Shown here one piece after another: positions 1-14,795 of a DNA stretch of 64,000 nucleotides. Every line of letters begins with the position of its first letter. Positions within the stretch are counted from its first letter, which is position 1. Under the pieces are notes generated by a model. It was not told the DNA's origin and made no database searches. It worked only from the letters and a program-made list of their open reading frames with translations. A program made the position numbers and the translations under genes. This stretch comes from Limanda limanda (lineage: Eukaryota; Chordata; Actinopteri; Pleuronectiformes; Pleuronectidae). Location: NCBI RefSeq assembly GCF_963576545.1, contig NC_083648.1, positions 9,969,739 to 10,033,738 of the forward strand. Reading direction: 5' to 3'.

Positions 1-1227
1 TTTACCTAGTTCTCTCCTCTAGATAACACTGACCTTTATTGTGTCTTTATGATGAGCTGACACTCCGGATGCGTCGGGACAACATCAACTGTCTGGCCCG
101 AAAACAAGTAAATAAAATAATAAAATGCAACGTTTCGGCTGATAAGGATCATGGACTTCATACTGTTGTCAAGCTCATCTCTGCATGTCCCAATAGAGAT
201 AGTGATAAACCATTAGCCCCAAACTGCCCCATGATAGTAAATGGGTAGGATCCACTTGTGTTTATTTACATTCCTTGGCATGTGACAGTCAGATTTAGGG
301 CTGAAGGAGGAGATTGATTTTTATTTATCAGTATGGTTGATTTATAACGCTTTGCATTTCACATCTCAAAATTGAAATGAGTAGAAAATGATCGTGGAAT
401 TAGTGGTTTTCACATTTTATTTGACTCATACTTCATATCGAAACATTGATTAATTAAAGTTACTTGCTATTACATGGAATCCACCATAACAGGCCACACC
501 AACCCTGAAAATAACACTGTACAGACATGGTTACAGTCTGAACACACAGGAAAATGACTGATACTCCCAACAAGAAATCCTGCAGTTTTAATGTAATGGT
601 TTTATTTAATCATGCCAACTGAACTCTACTCTGCATTGGGCCTGGCACAGAGCTTGGGCAGGGACAACAGTTTAAGTATGAAGAGCCTGCTAAAAGTTTG
701 CCTGCAGTGATTGATGTCATATAAAAGAGCAGCGAAATGTAAATACTCTCAATTTTATGTGAAGATAATAGTTTAGTTAAGTATAAGTTAGTACATTGTA
801 AATTGTGAAAAAGGCCTCTCCCCTGTCACAGTGAGATTCTCTATTTACTGCAAACACTAAATCTCAGCGGCGGTGAAGCGGATGATTTATTCACCATTTA
901 TTACTACAAGCCAAAACTGTGAGTGCTTGAGATAAGAGATTAGAGTAACCGCTGGTACCAGTGCATGAGCCGAGTTTTTTTCATCCTATTAAGGCGGCAT
1001 CAAATAATTATCCTTCACGTATCGGCATTTTACAGACATACTCACTGAGATAAAAACTATTCTGTGATAACTATAAATAAATCCCGTCTGAGTGCTTCCT
1101 AATAAAAAGTTTAATGGTGAAAGCATCACACGGCAGAAATAATCGGACTAAAACACAGAGACATTTCATTTGTCACCTGCAGAGCGAGATCATGAGTGTG
1201 TGTCTGAGGTATCACATTGAGCGTATA
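1..1227. other. Unannotated AT-rich DNA
   Basis: No exon, recognised repeat or RNA gene was seen. Small open frames are not supported by any motif. Confidence 0.6.
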
Positions 1228-1366
1228 CAGATGTATCTTATCGTACTGTATCATTTAGTATTGTACCTTATTGTATCGTATTGTACTTTATTGTATCATA
1301 TCGCACTGTATTATATTCTACGGTATTGTTTCATACCGTATCTCATCGTACCGTATCGCATCATAA
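1228..1366. repeat. Degenerate short tandem repeat, GTATC/GTATT-like units
   Basis: About 140 bp built from recurring TATCGTACTG, GTATTGTA and GTATCGTA words, a diverged pentamer/decamer array. Two overlapping frames through it translate into Tyr/Val/Leu/Ile-rich strings (LIVLYH-like) that are repeat artefacts. Confidence 0.75.
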
Positions 1367-1711
1367 CAAACGAAAAATGAAACTGCAGAGATGCTCCCAT
1401 GTAGAAAATAGTACTTATCACTCCCTCCTGATCTCGATGAACATTTCACACAAATGTCAATGTGAGAAATAATTTAATATTATCGAGCTGAACAAAGCAA
1501 TCGATAGTATTTTATCAGAGCAATCTTAGATACTAGAAAGAATTTCTCTGTCTGCATTTGTGGCCACAGTCTCAAACGTCCATGGGCTATTATCTGCTCT
1601 TATCTGTTCTCGAAAAAGGTTGCTCAACTGAAACTTTTGCTTATTATTGCTTCAGCCGTCATTCCACTCAAATGGAGCTTTTGTGATAACAACAGTGATG
1701 GTGTAATTATA

Positions 1712-1902
1712 TGTCATTTGGCAGATGCTTTTATCAAAAGCGACTTGCAATTAGTGCATTTAACATCTATAAGGGCCCATTTAGGGGTTCCGTATGTTGC
1801 CCAAGGACACTTCAGCATGCGAGCAGGTGGGGAAGACTGAGGATTGATTTGCCGACCTTCTGGTTGAAGGATGACCGCTCTACGCCTCAGCCACAGCCGC
1901 CC
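1712..1902. repeat. Dispersed teleost repeat (CATTTGGCAGATGCTTTTATC... family)
   Basis: Carries signature words of a very common fish interspersed repeat: CATTTGGCAGATGC, AAGCGACTTGCAATTAGTGC, CCCAAGGACACTTC, GACCTTCTGGTTG, GACCGCTCTAC, then CCACAGCCGCC. The order matches the family as I remember it. I cannot assign a class (SINE-like or DNA-element tail) without a library. Open frames on both strands across it belong to the repeat. Confidence 0.8.
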
Positions 1903-3383
1903 AATAATCTGTAATCTTGGCTTGGTCACTGGTCAAAGACTTGTGTAATCAATAGAGCATTGACTCGACATGAGGGGGTCATGGGAGGTTTTTCCTCTGG
2001 GCTTTGTGGTGAAGGTTCCCGTCTTACTGTGACTCCTGCAGCTATGCCACTGTACAAAAGTGCCTCTTAGGAAATTGCTTTCGAAGTTGTTGTGATTCAG
2101 TCATCTGGGTTTCTCAGCCCCATCGTGCTAAATAAAATGATTACGCCTACCTAAAAAGACGATTTTTGGGAATAAAGTTGCTCATAATAAACTTGAAACA
2201 CAATTTTCGTGAATGAAGTTAAAATGTTCAGATTAAGTCAACACGTCTGGTCCATCAAAACCAGCTAGAGGAGCGACTGGCGACTATACAAGCTGCCAGA
2301 ACGTTGCATCCAGGGGTTGAATGGTTTAATCATTAATTTCCTTGCAATTGTCAATTACTGTACATGCCAATTCAGTTTGCATGAATGCGGCCAAATCTTC
2401 CAAGCTTGTGTGTCTTCTTCTTCTGAACAGATACAGTTCTGGGCACAATTTCTTCAAGGTCCTCAAACTGATTACCACAACCATTTCAACAATTTCCCAT
2501 CTATAACACATATTTAACCCACATTCTTAAAAGTTCGACTCAAATCATGAAATCTCAAGTTCATTCTCAATATTTTGACTTTATTGTCAATATGACACGT
2601 GCAAAAAATCTTGCAATGCAAAATGGAAAAAGAAAATAATTTCTCCCTCTTCTCTTTTTGTTTCTCAGGCCCTTATACTCCGGGTTTATTAAAAACAGGA
2701 GACACCACATCTGATTTCCTCGGCTCAGTGGGAAGAGACAAATTCAAGCCTGTGTCTGAATGAAAGAAGGGTCACTAGGTCCAGCTTCACTACACGTGCA
2801 GCATATCTTATCAGTGGGTGTGTGTGCATGCATGGGTTTGTGAGGCCATCTGTTTTCACATTGAGGGGAACAATGAAACGGAATTAGACACTGTCCTAAC
2901 ACATTTAAATGGAGGCCAGAGACAATGAAAATAACATTGACTTCTTTACCATATAATAGTTCTCAATATACCACACATGCCGATGGGAGAGACATTGTGC
3001 TTTGTGTACAACTCTGTCTATATCTAATCAAGAAGGAACAGGAATCACTTCTATATGCTTCATTCTCCGCGTACACATACTTCATGCCCGGAAGTCGTCA
3101 GTGAGTGGTTGGAGGAACATTTGTCTGCAATACTCAGTAATGAGTCTTCAAATATCTTTTAATTGCACTTGTTGCTGAAGCTCAATCCGTCACACCCACC
3201 CAACACAATGGATCCATTTCTGTCCTTGTGGTCCCCAAGATGGGAACAGTTGTGTTGCAGTTATGGCTGTGGGATGAAACTGACACAAAAAGACTGAGAG
3301 TATTTAAACATCCTGTGGGTTCATGAGAATGGCAGAGTGTGTGTTTGAGTCCACAAAACAGGTTTCGGACGATATCTGCTTGC
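1903..3383. other. Unannotated DNA
   Basis: No gene recognised. The TTTATTGTCAATATGACACG block near 2579 recalls the tail of dispersed repeats but is too short to call. Confidence 0.55.
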
Positions 3384-3540
3384 GAACACTTGGATGAAAC
3401 CACAGGAGCGCTATGGAGGAATTTTCCTTCTCTTCCTGTTGTTTCATTAACGTTTGAAGAATCAATTACCATTAACTTCCAGTGTATTGGATTTTGCTGC
3501 AACGTTGTTTACCCCTGAAACTCCAAAAGTGTTTTTGGCA
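3384..3540 (-). mobile_element. Truncated MITE copy, same family as 44652-45047
   Basis: Reverse-complement match to the interior of the element at 44652-45047. Shared blocks are GAACACTTGGAT, ACAGGAGC with TATGGAGGAATTT, GTGTATTGGATTT, GCTGCAACG and CTGAAACTCCAAA, in the expected order. The terminal repeat words are not visible at either side, so this is a degraded partial copy. Confidence 0.7.
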
Positions 3541-3796
3541 CATCTCTCCGCTGGCAGCACTTACAGTTTATTGCACTATGCTTCATTTTAAATCCCAAAA
3601 TGTTTTCGCTTGAGGTAATGAAAATGTAAACCGAGACACACAGGAAAGACGAAAATGGTTAGTTAAACACCAGACCTGGTTTTGCTTTATCTCTTGTGAG
3701 TGATGTTTTTTTGTGAACTACAGAGGACTTGGAAAAGGCTTGTGAGGAAAAGTTTGTGAAAGAGCCAAGTGCTTTTTAGAATTGACATGCTTTTCT

Positions 3797-4227
<431 letters not shown>

Positions 4228-7200
4228 GTACATCATTACAAAGTATTCATGTGTTGAAATACTTGTTTCAAAACATTTGTCAAGTTTCTCATTTAGCAAG
4301 ATGCATATTCTTATGCTTTTCGTCGACTTTGCACAAGTGCCCATGACAAAATCGAAGAATCATGTCAATGTTTTCGGACTTGAGGAGGAAGTTGGTACAA
4401 TTCGTTGCAGCTCTAAGGCTGTTTTACCATTGTTGGTGTGACTATGGAAGGGGACTTTGCCGCCCTGATTAAAAGACAATACAAGGAATTGGGATGCAGA
4501 TGTATCTGATCTGAAATGAGCTCTTTGTTATAGCGAGAGATCAGATAGCACAATGGCGAAATACGTCGAAGCGGTGTCTGTTTTCTGAAGGGAATTGGGG
4601 ATTGCACGCACAGAACAAATCAAACCGGGAAGTGGAAGGTGCTACATCGCTGTGGGACAAGCAGTTCAAGGAAACAAGTACGAAGCAATGAACCCCTCAG
4701 GTGCCATTGCTGGTATTAAAGTAATTGTATTCGTTTAAAGTAAAACTACAGCTGTGTTTTGTCGCGTTGGTGTTTTGTCGCTTGTGCAATTTAAAGACTC
4801 ATGTGTTCAAATGCATTGAAATCTTACCGATGTGTGTGTTTTATTTTTTTAAAGGAGCCACATCCAAACCAAAGGTACCCAACAGACAATGCTATCAGCT
4901 TTCTAAAGGACGAGCTGGACGGAGGCGCTCAGACAAACCGACCGACTCTCCGTCAGTCACCGCTGAAATACGCTCAATGACTAAGATGATTTGTTCGATG
5001 ATCTTTAGTCTGTACATTTGAATAATGATAGAGAATATCAGGCAACATTAAGCCGACATATCGTCTGATCTGAATGACCCTTCATCTCAAGTTGTTGTTT
5101 ACACCAAATGTGATCAAATCAGCCATTGTCTGCATGACTCCATTCACCTCTTCCTACCTACACAGACAATTCTGCGAGTTGCAAAATGAGAAAGCACCCC
5201 TCTTTCCCTTCCCATGCCCAACAGGTTCTCTAGTCCTCAAATGTGACGGATGTCAAAGCCTTTGATGTGATACAAATCAGCAGCTGGAACAGCGTGGGGG
5301 GGATGCTAGGCGACTGGCGTGTTGGACAGTGTCCCATGCTGTCTGCCAGGTCTTAGCAATGATCAATGGCTTCATTCTGAGTAGAAGCCCCCTCGGTGAG
5401 GAAGAGGGTCACATCAGGGAGTCAGGTTCCTCTTGGTGGCCTTGCTGTCAAAAGGAACTGTCCTTGAACCACCACATGGGGAAAGTGGCGGAATCATTTG
5501 TGTTAATCGGTGTCTGACATCCTCATGTGGCTTTAAACAAGGCCCCACATCCCTGCCAGCTCCTGACCTGACGTAAGTGCATACAAAGCTGCCCTATAGG
5601 GATTCATAAAATATTACAGTGAGCCATTATGTACAGTGACCCCATTGTATTTTTATGATGTAAAAATACTCACACGTGTCGTGTTGTCGCCCTGCTCAAA
5701 GTGCCTAAGATCCAGAGGAAATTATATGCATCCGTATTTCTGCAAAGTGAGTGCATTCAGCAAAGTGAAGCTATAGTTGGATGAAGAGATTGGTTTTGTT
5801 TGCAGGGTGGCGAGAGAAGTCTTGGGCTTTTTTAACAAATTTATTTTTCAATCTCTTGTCTTAATTGTTGTTGTTCAAAGATGAAACCTTCTGAATTGAT
5901 GTTGGTTGGTCTGCATCATTTGTAAGTATATCTGTGTGCATTTATACAAAATATCGACCGATTCATCTCAAGAAGTCTTAAAAAAGAATCTACATTGCTC
6001 TCAGTACGAGGAGGTTATATGTGTTTTTGTCCATTCGACTCTTATGCAACCTGGGGGATTACCAAATGACCAGTCTGTAAAAACAAACAAGAAAATGAGT
6101 GCATTGATGTCCTCTGCATTCCACCCAAAAGCAAAGACAGACAATTACATCACATGGAAAGCATTTCCCTAGAAGCCTGTGTGTCAGCCTTAAATCTTAC
6201 GTACAAAGCATTGTGCGCACAGAGGTGGAAATCATCGTGGGCTGATAATCAGCGTAGGTCAACTGGGAAACGAAATGGGAGTGCATGGGTGGCAACGGGG
6301 CAGGTGTTGGCTCCAAAGGCACAGGATCTTCTCACACAGTGCTGCTCCCCAGGGTGCAAAAAGGACTCTCCTGTCTCCTATTCTGTAGTAGCCACTGCCT
6401 TATCAAGGGAAGGAAGTAATCTGGGAGCTGCTTCCCTACATTGTGTTACTGTTCCCCCTAGTGAGAGGAGGCTGCATTAGTCAGCAGGAGTAAGATAACA
6501 GTTAGGGGAAGATTAACAGTAAGTTTGTTTAAGGTTTAAGCTTCTGAGGAATATCAGTTGTTTCGACTCGTAGGAAACAAACACAGAGGAAACTGTGAGA
6601 TTATGAAGTAGCTGGTGTGGATGTATGGACTTTATATCAGACTGCTGATTAAAGAGGAAACTCATTGCCGATGCACATTGCAGCTTTCTCCCTGATGATT
6701 CACATGAATCTTCCTAAAAAGCTCATTGAGACAAAGTTTCCACATTTGGTGCTTTTAAATACAACAGGGTGCTTTTTTTTTTTAATCCGGCACTATAAGC
6801 GACTGTCTCTCCACCTGATAGCCGTTTAACAGCCGAGTTGTGTAGCTGCATAGCAAGAGGCCCGTTCTTTCTCTTCCTCTGGCAATCGGCTGTGCCAATA
6901 AACCCACTTTGCCAACTTGGTAGAGGAACAGAGGACGTACTTTTCCATTTTTTGGATGGATAACTACCCAGTAGGCAGCTTTTTATTATCTCCGACAATT
7001 TCAACTACCACTGACATCCGATGATATCCTCCAGTTACAGTCGTACTGATCCATATTTAAAAGCAGAAGAGAACAGACAGAGGATTCAATGCTTGGAGCC
7101 AAGCACCACGCTTTGCAAAGGTCTGAGGAGAGCTGTTGAAAGGTTGAATAGTGAAAGCTGTATTAGTCTTCTCTGGTTAATGACATCCTGCCATTGAGCA

Positions 7201-10200
7201 GCTCGGGCCGAGGAGTTCAAATTCACTCTTTGTAACTGGACCAACACTTTGAAAGCTTGATACTTTACCCAAATTTGATCAACAACAAAGAAAACGTTTT
7301 GGGAGTTCCTCTCTTGGGAGTGGTGCAAGTTCTCAGAATGAGGAACCTTTTGATGAGAGATTCTCAAATTTGTGATTCATATTTAAAACCACTCTAAAGC
7401 TATTTCTAATAGTGCTACCAACACCCAAGGATGTATATCTGCTGCTCTACAGTTATTCTCCAGCAATATGTCAGCGAGCCAATTGGAGTCAATCAAATGA
7501 AAAGCTAAAAAGCGCTTTGAGTGGTGATCAAGACAAGAAAAGCAAATAGAGACCATTTACATTAGAGGCTTTGAGGCTCACTACCTAATAGTGTGGTTTT
7601 CAAAGCTTATAGTATATATCGCTTGAGCTTCAGTCATTTGGCTGTACAAATCTTTCAACCAAATCAACTGTAGATTTGGAAAAGTCAGTTCTTCAAACTT
7701 GTGCAATGGGAGTGAACAATATCTCCTTGTGGCGTTTCAGCTGTCAAACTCCTCGGCCTTCATTGCTAACGTCATGTGACATTTAAGTCCCACAGACTTA
7801 AAAGTTCCTGGTGGTGACTCAGCCACTGTTATATTTGGGAGGCATATCCGTGCCATGCTGCTTTGGAAGCTTGACAGGTTTCGTGCGGGATCATTTAAAG
7901 ATGTCACCCTAAACAAATGAAAAGACCTAGCAGCCAGAGCTTCTCACGCCTTACCTCTCCCTCCGGATAGTTTGAACAAATAGTCACATCTCTGTCTCGG
8001 CCCACAGGCTAAACGGTGTCAGAGAGGCGCACTCGTCGAGCCATTACTGTGAATGTCACAGCGACTGATCAACCTCCTCACATGTGAAGCCTGTGGTAAT
8101 CACAGCCCTAATTTGGCAAATGATAAGAGATCATTTAAAGTGGCAGAGAACAAGGTTAGAAACTGCAATTGGCTAAGGTATAAAGAACTGTGACCGCTTT
8201 GGTCAGCCTGTACCTTTTTGAATGAGAAACTTCACAAAGTGTAATCACAGAATCCTTTGTCATTGAAAAGGTAATTTTCTTCTTTTTTTATCGAAACCAC
8301 TGCTGGCTCTTTTCTTGCGCCACAGAAGTGAAAGGACCTGTGACCGTTTTTTTAAGCATTGGTTTCTGACCAAACTCCCATAGAGAGGAATAAAAGCTAT
8401 TGAGGCAACTTGGGTGTAAGACCCCCTAGTTACAAATGGATCAAACGTGTTTGCAGAAGGCTGTTTCGGACCTGTATGTTAATGAGAGGGCACTGCCAAG
8501 AGGCTGTTTCTGCAGCAGCTCTGGATATGAACAAGATTTAGGCCTGAGTCACTTGGTTACAAGAAATCACAACACTATATGTTTCATACACGTCATTAAT
8601 GGATGCAGTTATTCAGCATTGACGTACTGGACATGAAAAGGGGCTTTTTTCAATTGACCCACCTTCCTGGTTTTTTAAACTTTTCTTTGTCATATTTCCT
8701 TGACGATCCTTCCATCTACGCATGCACACGTAACACCACTGCTTTGATTAGACATCCCATCCCATCAGCTCACTGAGGCGGTTCAAGGGTCACTTCCAGT
8801 TACACACTACGTCTGCAGAGACCCGAAAGCGAAAGGGAAAACCCTGAATCCTGAACCCGGTGACAGACTCTCTTTGGCATTTTCTTTTCCCTGGAACATT
8901 TTGCACAGTGGATTACAGTAAGAATTGAGCAGATGTTGTCTTCAAATCCAAGTCCATCAGGCATGGGGCCAGTCATTGTGACAACCTTTCGCCAAGTTCA
9001 AAACGCGCCTGTGAGGCTGGACTGCTCGGCTTGTTTTCTCATACAGAGTCTGATAGGTCTGCTGCATCCTGTCTCAGTGGGCAGCTTGTGAGCTCCATCC
9101 ACCAGCATGAGTATTTGTCACTTGTATATTTTACAGATGAGTTTTTATCCTCTGCAGAAACACCAAATATATCAACTTATTGAGCTAAATCTAAGCGGCC
9201 TAATGATATCACAAAATTCCTCGCGGATTTGGACCGGGAGCATATTGGAGGTCTTTAAAACAGAAATGCAGTCCAACTTTCTCTCACAAACTATAGGCTT
9301 TGTGTCACTGAATTTATTCTTTTGTCACCAGGCAACAGATAAAACATGCTTTCTTAAAATAACACCATTGGAGGCCAAGCACAACAGACCCGAGACAATC
9401 CAAACCCTCACATCAGATAAAGTGGTTGCGACTTTTTGGGGCACAATCCTGATGGAGGGCCCCGCCCCCCCCCTTGTTCCAAGCACCCATGAACAAGCCT
9501 GCATCATACTCCATATACATTCCATAAACCAGAGACCAAAATATAATAATATATATATATAACACAGTTTCAGATAACTATATGATCAGTTCAGTCAGTT
9601 ATTTGGCTCAGTGGGCTGAACCTGCTCTCATCTCCATCACCTTTTCTCTTTCTTTTCCTTCTCGTCTTATCCCTTTTCTTACTTCCTCTGAGTATTTTCA
9701 TTAATTTCAGCCACCATGCAGGGTAAAGCTTTAATAGTATTGTCAGTGATAGGAGAAAATCTGATTTTGACAGTCACTAGAACATCTTCAGTACTTCAGA
9801 ATATTTATTTCAGGCGATTATTTAATTCATTATACACATTTTATATCATAAATAATAAAAGGTCTGGGATGTGTGGACCATTGGCAGTTTCTGGATCCTT
9901 TGCACATGGAAAATGAAATAACACTGAATCCTGAATAACTAGATAAACTCAGCACGGGTAAGTGTGACTTTAATAATATGCTCACTGTGCATACTATGAT
10001 GTGGAATAAGCAATTATAGACTTATATAGTGATGATATTATATGGGGCACATGCTCTGAGCTCTTTTAATTAAAGGTGTGTGGCTAAGTGTTTTAAACTG
10101 CTGATTCCACACTCATCTCCTTCTTCCCCTGGCTTTGCAAAGAAACGCACATTCTAACAAAAAGCAAAGATAAACCAATCAACCAAACTCCTGATTTACT

Positions 10201-11783
10201 GCTCCTGTTGATGCCCCCCTGACATGAGCTTTTTCGAATGGTGCAGAACTGCAGTGTTCATAATGAGCTACGAGCTTTCTCGTGATAAGGTTAATTCAGG
10301 GAAAGTAAAACGGGAGGACAGGAAACGGCACTATTGACAATGTATTTGTACAAATATTAGGATAACACTCTGCTGAACTCAAAATAAGGAAGGTATGGGC
10401 TGCATGTTATTTCAGCACAATATCCTGCCATTGTAAGATGGGCTGTGGGGAGAGCACTGTTAGAATTACTAATCCCATGTAAATACTGAGAATTAGCTAA
10501 TTTCAAGATTTCCATTAGATCATGCACATAAGAAACGATGGTTTTGAAAACGTTGATGAACCTGTGATCCTCTGAGGGGAGGAACTTATCTTTTGGATGG
10601 CTTTGTATACGACTCTGCCGTTCAGAGGAGCCTTCGCAGATTGCCTCACAGGTCAGCAGGGCCACATGAGGAGCTCTTTATCTCTGCAGCTATCAGGACA
10701 TACCTTGCATCCACCATAACTCTGTAAGGCCCCACGCATAAAGTTCACCTCAGTGTTTTTTTCTTTCTCTGCCGTCGGTGAAAAGAACCTGCATCGCATG
10801 AATGAGGTCTGATTATTTATCAGTGTAAAGTGAAATGGAAAAGCTCAGTCATCACCCCCTTGTTATTTTGGGGGGTGAGACAGAGAGAATGTTCTGTCAG
10901 TTCCCTACTGCTGAGGTGAGCTTGGTTTTTAGTTTTCTTTTCTGAATGACAAGGCTGTTAACTTGTCTGCAGTCAGCGAGTAGATCACGTCTGCGATACG
11001 CTGACCAAGGAAAACGGAGAAAAATCCTTCATCGTTCTGAGTAATGCTGAGAGAAGTTGGACCACACGAGATCACACGCTGTTTCAGTTCAAGAGAGACG
11101 GATGTAACTTTAACTGCAAGTTTTCCTGAGAGCATCCTGGATAAGATTCCCAATGACAAATGACAGAGGTTGTTCTGTATTTACAATTTTCTTGTGTAAC
11201 TCATCGGACCTCCTAAATTCCACACATTGTTGGGCATGGTCTATCAAACACTGCCTGTGGGAGTGTGGCTCAAAAACCCGCAAATGAAACTAGTGTGTTT
11301 ATTATTTACGCCTCTGAAGATACAGTTCCTCCATGAGGTCGAACACCAGCTCTGAGTATCTCTCCGGGGTGGTCAGACCAACCTGACAAAACTGCCATGT
11401 TGTTGAGTAATATGCACTGGTTTGAGTTGCATAGGCTGACTTGTTGATTTTTACTCCCAAGTGTTTAATCATCATCTGATAATTTGGGAGTTGGGAGAAC
11501 CCGCACACTGGGTTTGACTGTGGGAGTTACTGTGTGTTCTGTCCCGACCTTCGTCCACACATGCCCACGCATCTACCCTTGTGGAAAAGAAACAAAGTAA
11601 GTGAAATTATTTTTTATTTGTTGCCTTCCGAGGGACTGTCCCTTGACCTTGTGAAACGACACGCGGGGGAATAAGCAGAAGGGATTTGCTCCCCCAACTC
11701 CACCTCCACCAGATGGTGTAGCCATTGGAGTTCAGGGAGGCATTTATAGCAACAGGGTGGGGTCCGGCGTTTGACCGAGGTTA

Positions 11784-11785
<2 letters not shown>
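4228..11785. other. Unannotated DNA, 7.5 kb
   Basis: No exon with splice sites and a recognisable protein motif was found on either strand. A T11 run lies near 6774 and a TA-rich run at 9546-9560. The longest frame (9107-9562) has no family signature. Conserved non-coding elements cannot be assessed without comparison. Confidence 0.55.

Positions 11786-11855
<70 letters not shown>
11786..11855. repeat. (CA)n microsatellite
   Basis: Uninterrupted CA dinucleotides, 70 bp. Open frames through it give Thr-His repeats only. Confidence 0.97.
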
Positions 11856-11857
<2 letters not shown>

Positions 11858-12060
11858 GCTCGCTCCACGTGACACAGGTCAGATTGACTCCCATCTCCAC
11901 TGAAATCAACATATCGCCCCAAACAATTTCCCCCTGAATAGATCTATTGTTTACCGCTGTGCAAAAACTTTAAATAGCTGAGAGCTTGAACTTCCTCTGC
12001 AGTATACCAATTGATTGCAAAACATGTGCATGGCTGTTTCCTAACAGGCATTTCTTTTTC

Positions 12061-12079
12061 TTTTTTTTTTTTTTTTTTT
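12061..12079. repeat. Poly-T tract
   Basis: Nineteen consecutive T, preceded by a T-rich stretch. It could be the poly-A tail of a retroposed copy on the minus strand, but no recognisable body lies next to it. Confidence 0.8.
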
Positions 12080-14709
12080 CCGAAAGCACAGCAATCAAGA
12101 CGCCTTCACTTCCATCCAAGTTCCAATCATTCCTGATCCACCGTGAGATGCAAAATATTCTCCGTGTTCCTGCAACATGAGATAAAGGATCAGCACTTTT
12201 AAACAACCTCTGGGTGTCTGCTCTGAATCTCATTTCCCAGCCCCATCATTGCCCTCTAGTGAACACTAAATGAGACGGTTTTAATTAGTCTGTAGGCTGT
12301 TGGTTAAGGTTAGTGGAGTTTTAAGCATATTTAGCTGTGGAAGAACCGAAAGGGCTGCTCTGTTGCAGTGGTCGGGTCAAATTAACCCTGTTATTCATGG
12401 CAGTTGCATTTTTAATTCAACATTTTAATTTTCTAATATATAGATATTTAAATAAGTCACCTCTTTCTTATTCATTATCATGGTTTTTATTTTTGCTTTC
12501 AGTTGACACCATATGGATGCTCTATGTGCCCCCTAGCCTGAAACAGTATTATTTATGTTCTTTATATTTATGTTTTTATCAAATTAAAACAAAAGAACAT
12601 TCAATTAAAAGATGCATTACAGTTTTTTTTTATTTTAAGCCACTAGTTCTGTAAACTCACCTCAGCTGTTGATGAAACCAGATATATATTTGGTCACTTT
12701 GTTCTTCTGGGTTGGAAAGTTATTCAGATTAAAAATGACAAAGCATTTGAACTGACCAACAAGTGGCGTTCAGTGTGTGCTATGGATATGGATTAACCCT
12801 TTAAAACTCATAAGGAAATAGTGTTGAAGCAGAAGATGACATTACAGCTGTTGACACACACACACAAGTTCCCCACCAGCCCACTGACGATTTCATTTTT
12901 TTCTTACAAAATTAAAACCCACAGATTATTCTTTAATGGGCAATCAAATCTGTCAAAATATCCCTTTTTCATTTTTTTTTTACGACATTTGTATTTACAC
13001 TACCACAGTATATTTAACCTTGAGGGCTATTCATACATCATTGCTCCAAAATAGTACAAACAAACCAGTGTAATGAAGTAAATTGATTATCTCATCACGC
13101 ATCCCTGAACATCTCTCCATCGGAGATTCTTTCCCTGCCGCTAGTTGAGCTGAGTGGTTCCAACAGCATCGTTTTGTATGGGCTTCACTGTGAAATGTAT
13201 CTCTCTTGACTTCTGTCTGTCTGCATAGATTCTAAGTGACGGGCTTCCACGTCACTGAGCTGTAATGAGACAGAAGTGTGCCTGGAAGCCGGAAGCACAG
13301 GAACATGAACAAACACCTGGAGGCGAAGAAATCCCTGTGATTATTAAAAAGCATCAGACTGTACTGTATATGCAGCGTGAATTTACAGTTGTTCAGTTCT
13401 AGTCTTTCTTTTTCTTGCAACACTGCATTAGCTGATGACCTAAAGAGGACAGAGTATGAGTATTGAGTTTGACTGGGATTTATGACTCCCAATTTCCTAA
13501 GAACTCACTTTGACATTTCTATACTATCGCATAAAAAAAAAATCTGTCTCAGTGAGTGTGTGTGGGTGTGTGTGATTAATGTGCAACTTGACTCAGAGTC
13601 TGTGTCGTTGCTTCACAGAGGTTGTGACCAGTGTCCAGCAGAGGGCAACAATGGATCAATATTTTCTTTTGAAAATGTCTCCCCTCATATTTTCTGTTAC
13701 ATATTTTAATGTTTCCTTTATATATTTATGTATACCCTCCACCATGCTTTCCCATTTCTATTCTTTTCCTTCAGTGTGACCAATTCAAAATTCAGTTTTT
13801 AATTGACTTTTTGTAATAGAGGGTCGATTCATCATTGTACCCTCCTCTTGGGGAAGTGCAATTCAGAAAATGAGATTTCTTTTAACTAGTTGATATGAAT
13901 ACCTGTATGAATTATTATGAAATGCACAGGCACGACGACCTCAGGTGGGAAATCATTTTTATTCAGTAGGTTGTCTGAGATCAGAGGTGGTTTGGCAGAG
14001 GTGCTGGAAATGACTAAATATTAATATTATGATAATTAAGAATGTATAACCTGTGACCCCTGTGTGTGTCCATCCATCCATCACAGAGATACATCTTCCA
14101 CTCAGGTCATGGTATCTTCAGGGGCTGCATATAGATCTGTAGAGGAAGCCCTCGAAACATCTGGCATCCACACTACTCCGGAGTATTAGAGCTGCAAAAA
14201 GGAAGAAGTTGGGAAATGTGGTTGACTTTAGTTTTAAAACTCTGGGGCAACATTTGAGTCTGGATGGGCTGAAAGAGATATGTTTGGAAACGATGACGTA
14301 GAGCCGCCGGCTGGTTGGGTCTTTTCAGTCACGACATGGCCTTCGCTGAACCTCAGGGTCAAATCACATGACCCTCTTCCTGAAGAAAACAACCGTCATT
14401 GCTGGTTTCGGTTGCTGCTGTTGAACGCAACACGGACAATCACAACTGTTTTCTTTGCTAACAGCTGTTGAGCATTTAAATTCTGCATTTAATAATGACA
14501 TAATTGCTTATGCGTATAGGAAACAAGCTATTTCCAGTGTCCAGCAGGGTGTGCATGCCTTCCTGTTTACACTGGCACGTAGTCACATGACATAATACGT
14601 TTTCTGGCTTCTTAGTATGAGCAAGGATTAAAATAATACGATCTCCTTCAACATGAGCATTTCCGCTCCGTACACCAATCAGGTAGATCGCAGTGTGTAT
14701 GTGTTTGTC

Positions 14710-14711
<2 letters not shown>
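12080..14711. other. Unannotated AT-rich DNA
   Basis: Nothing beyond short T runs and a GTGTGTGGGTGTGTG patch near 13557. No coding signal. Confidence 0.55.

Positions 14712-14794
<83 letters not shown>
14712..14794. repeat. (GT)n microsatellite
   Basis: Uninterrupted GT dinucleotides, about 83 bp. Alternating purine-pyrimidine DNA of this length can adopt Z-DNA. Confidence 0.97.

Positions 14795-14795
<1 letters not shown>

Noticed and set aside
9107..9562. 151-codon open frame
   Set aside because: No recognisable domain, and codon content looks random. The frame is probably a chance survival.
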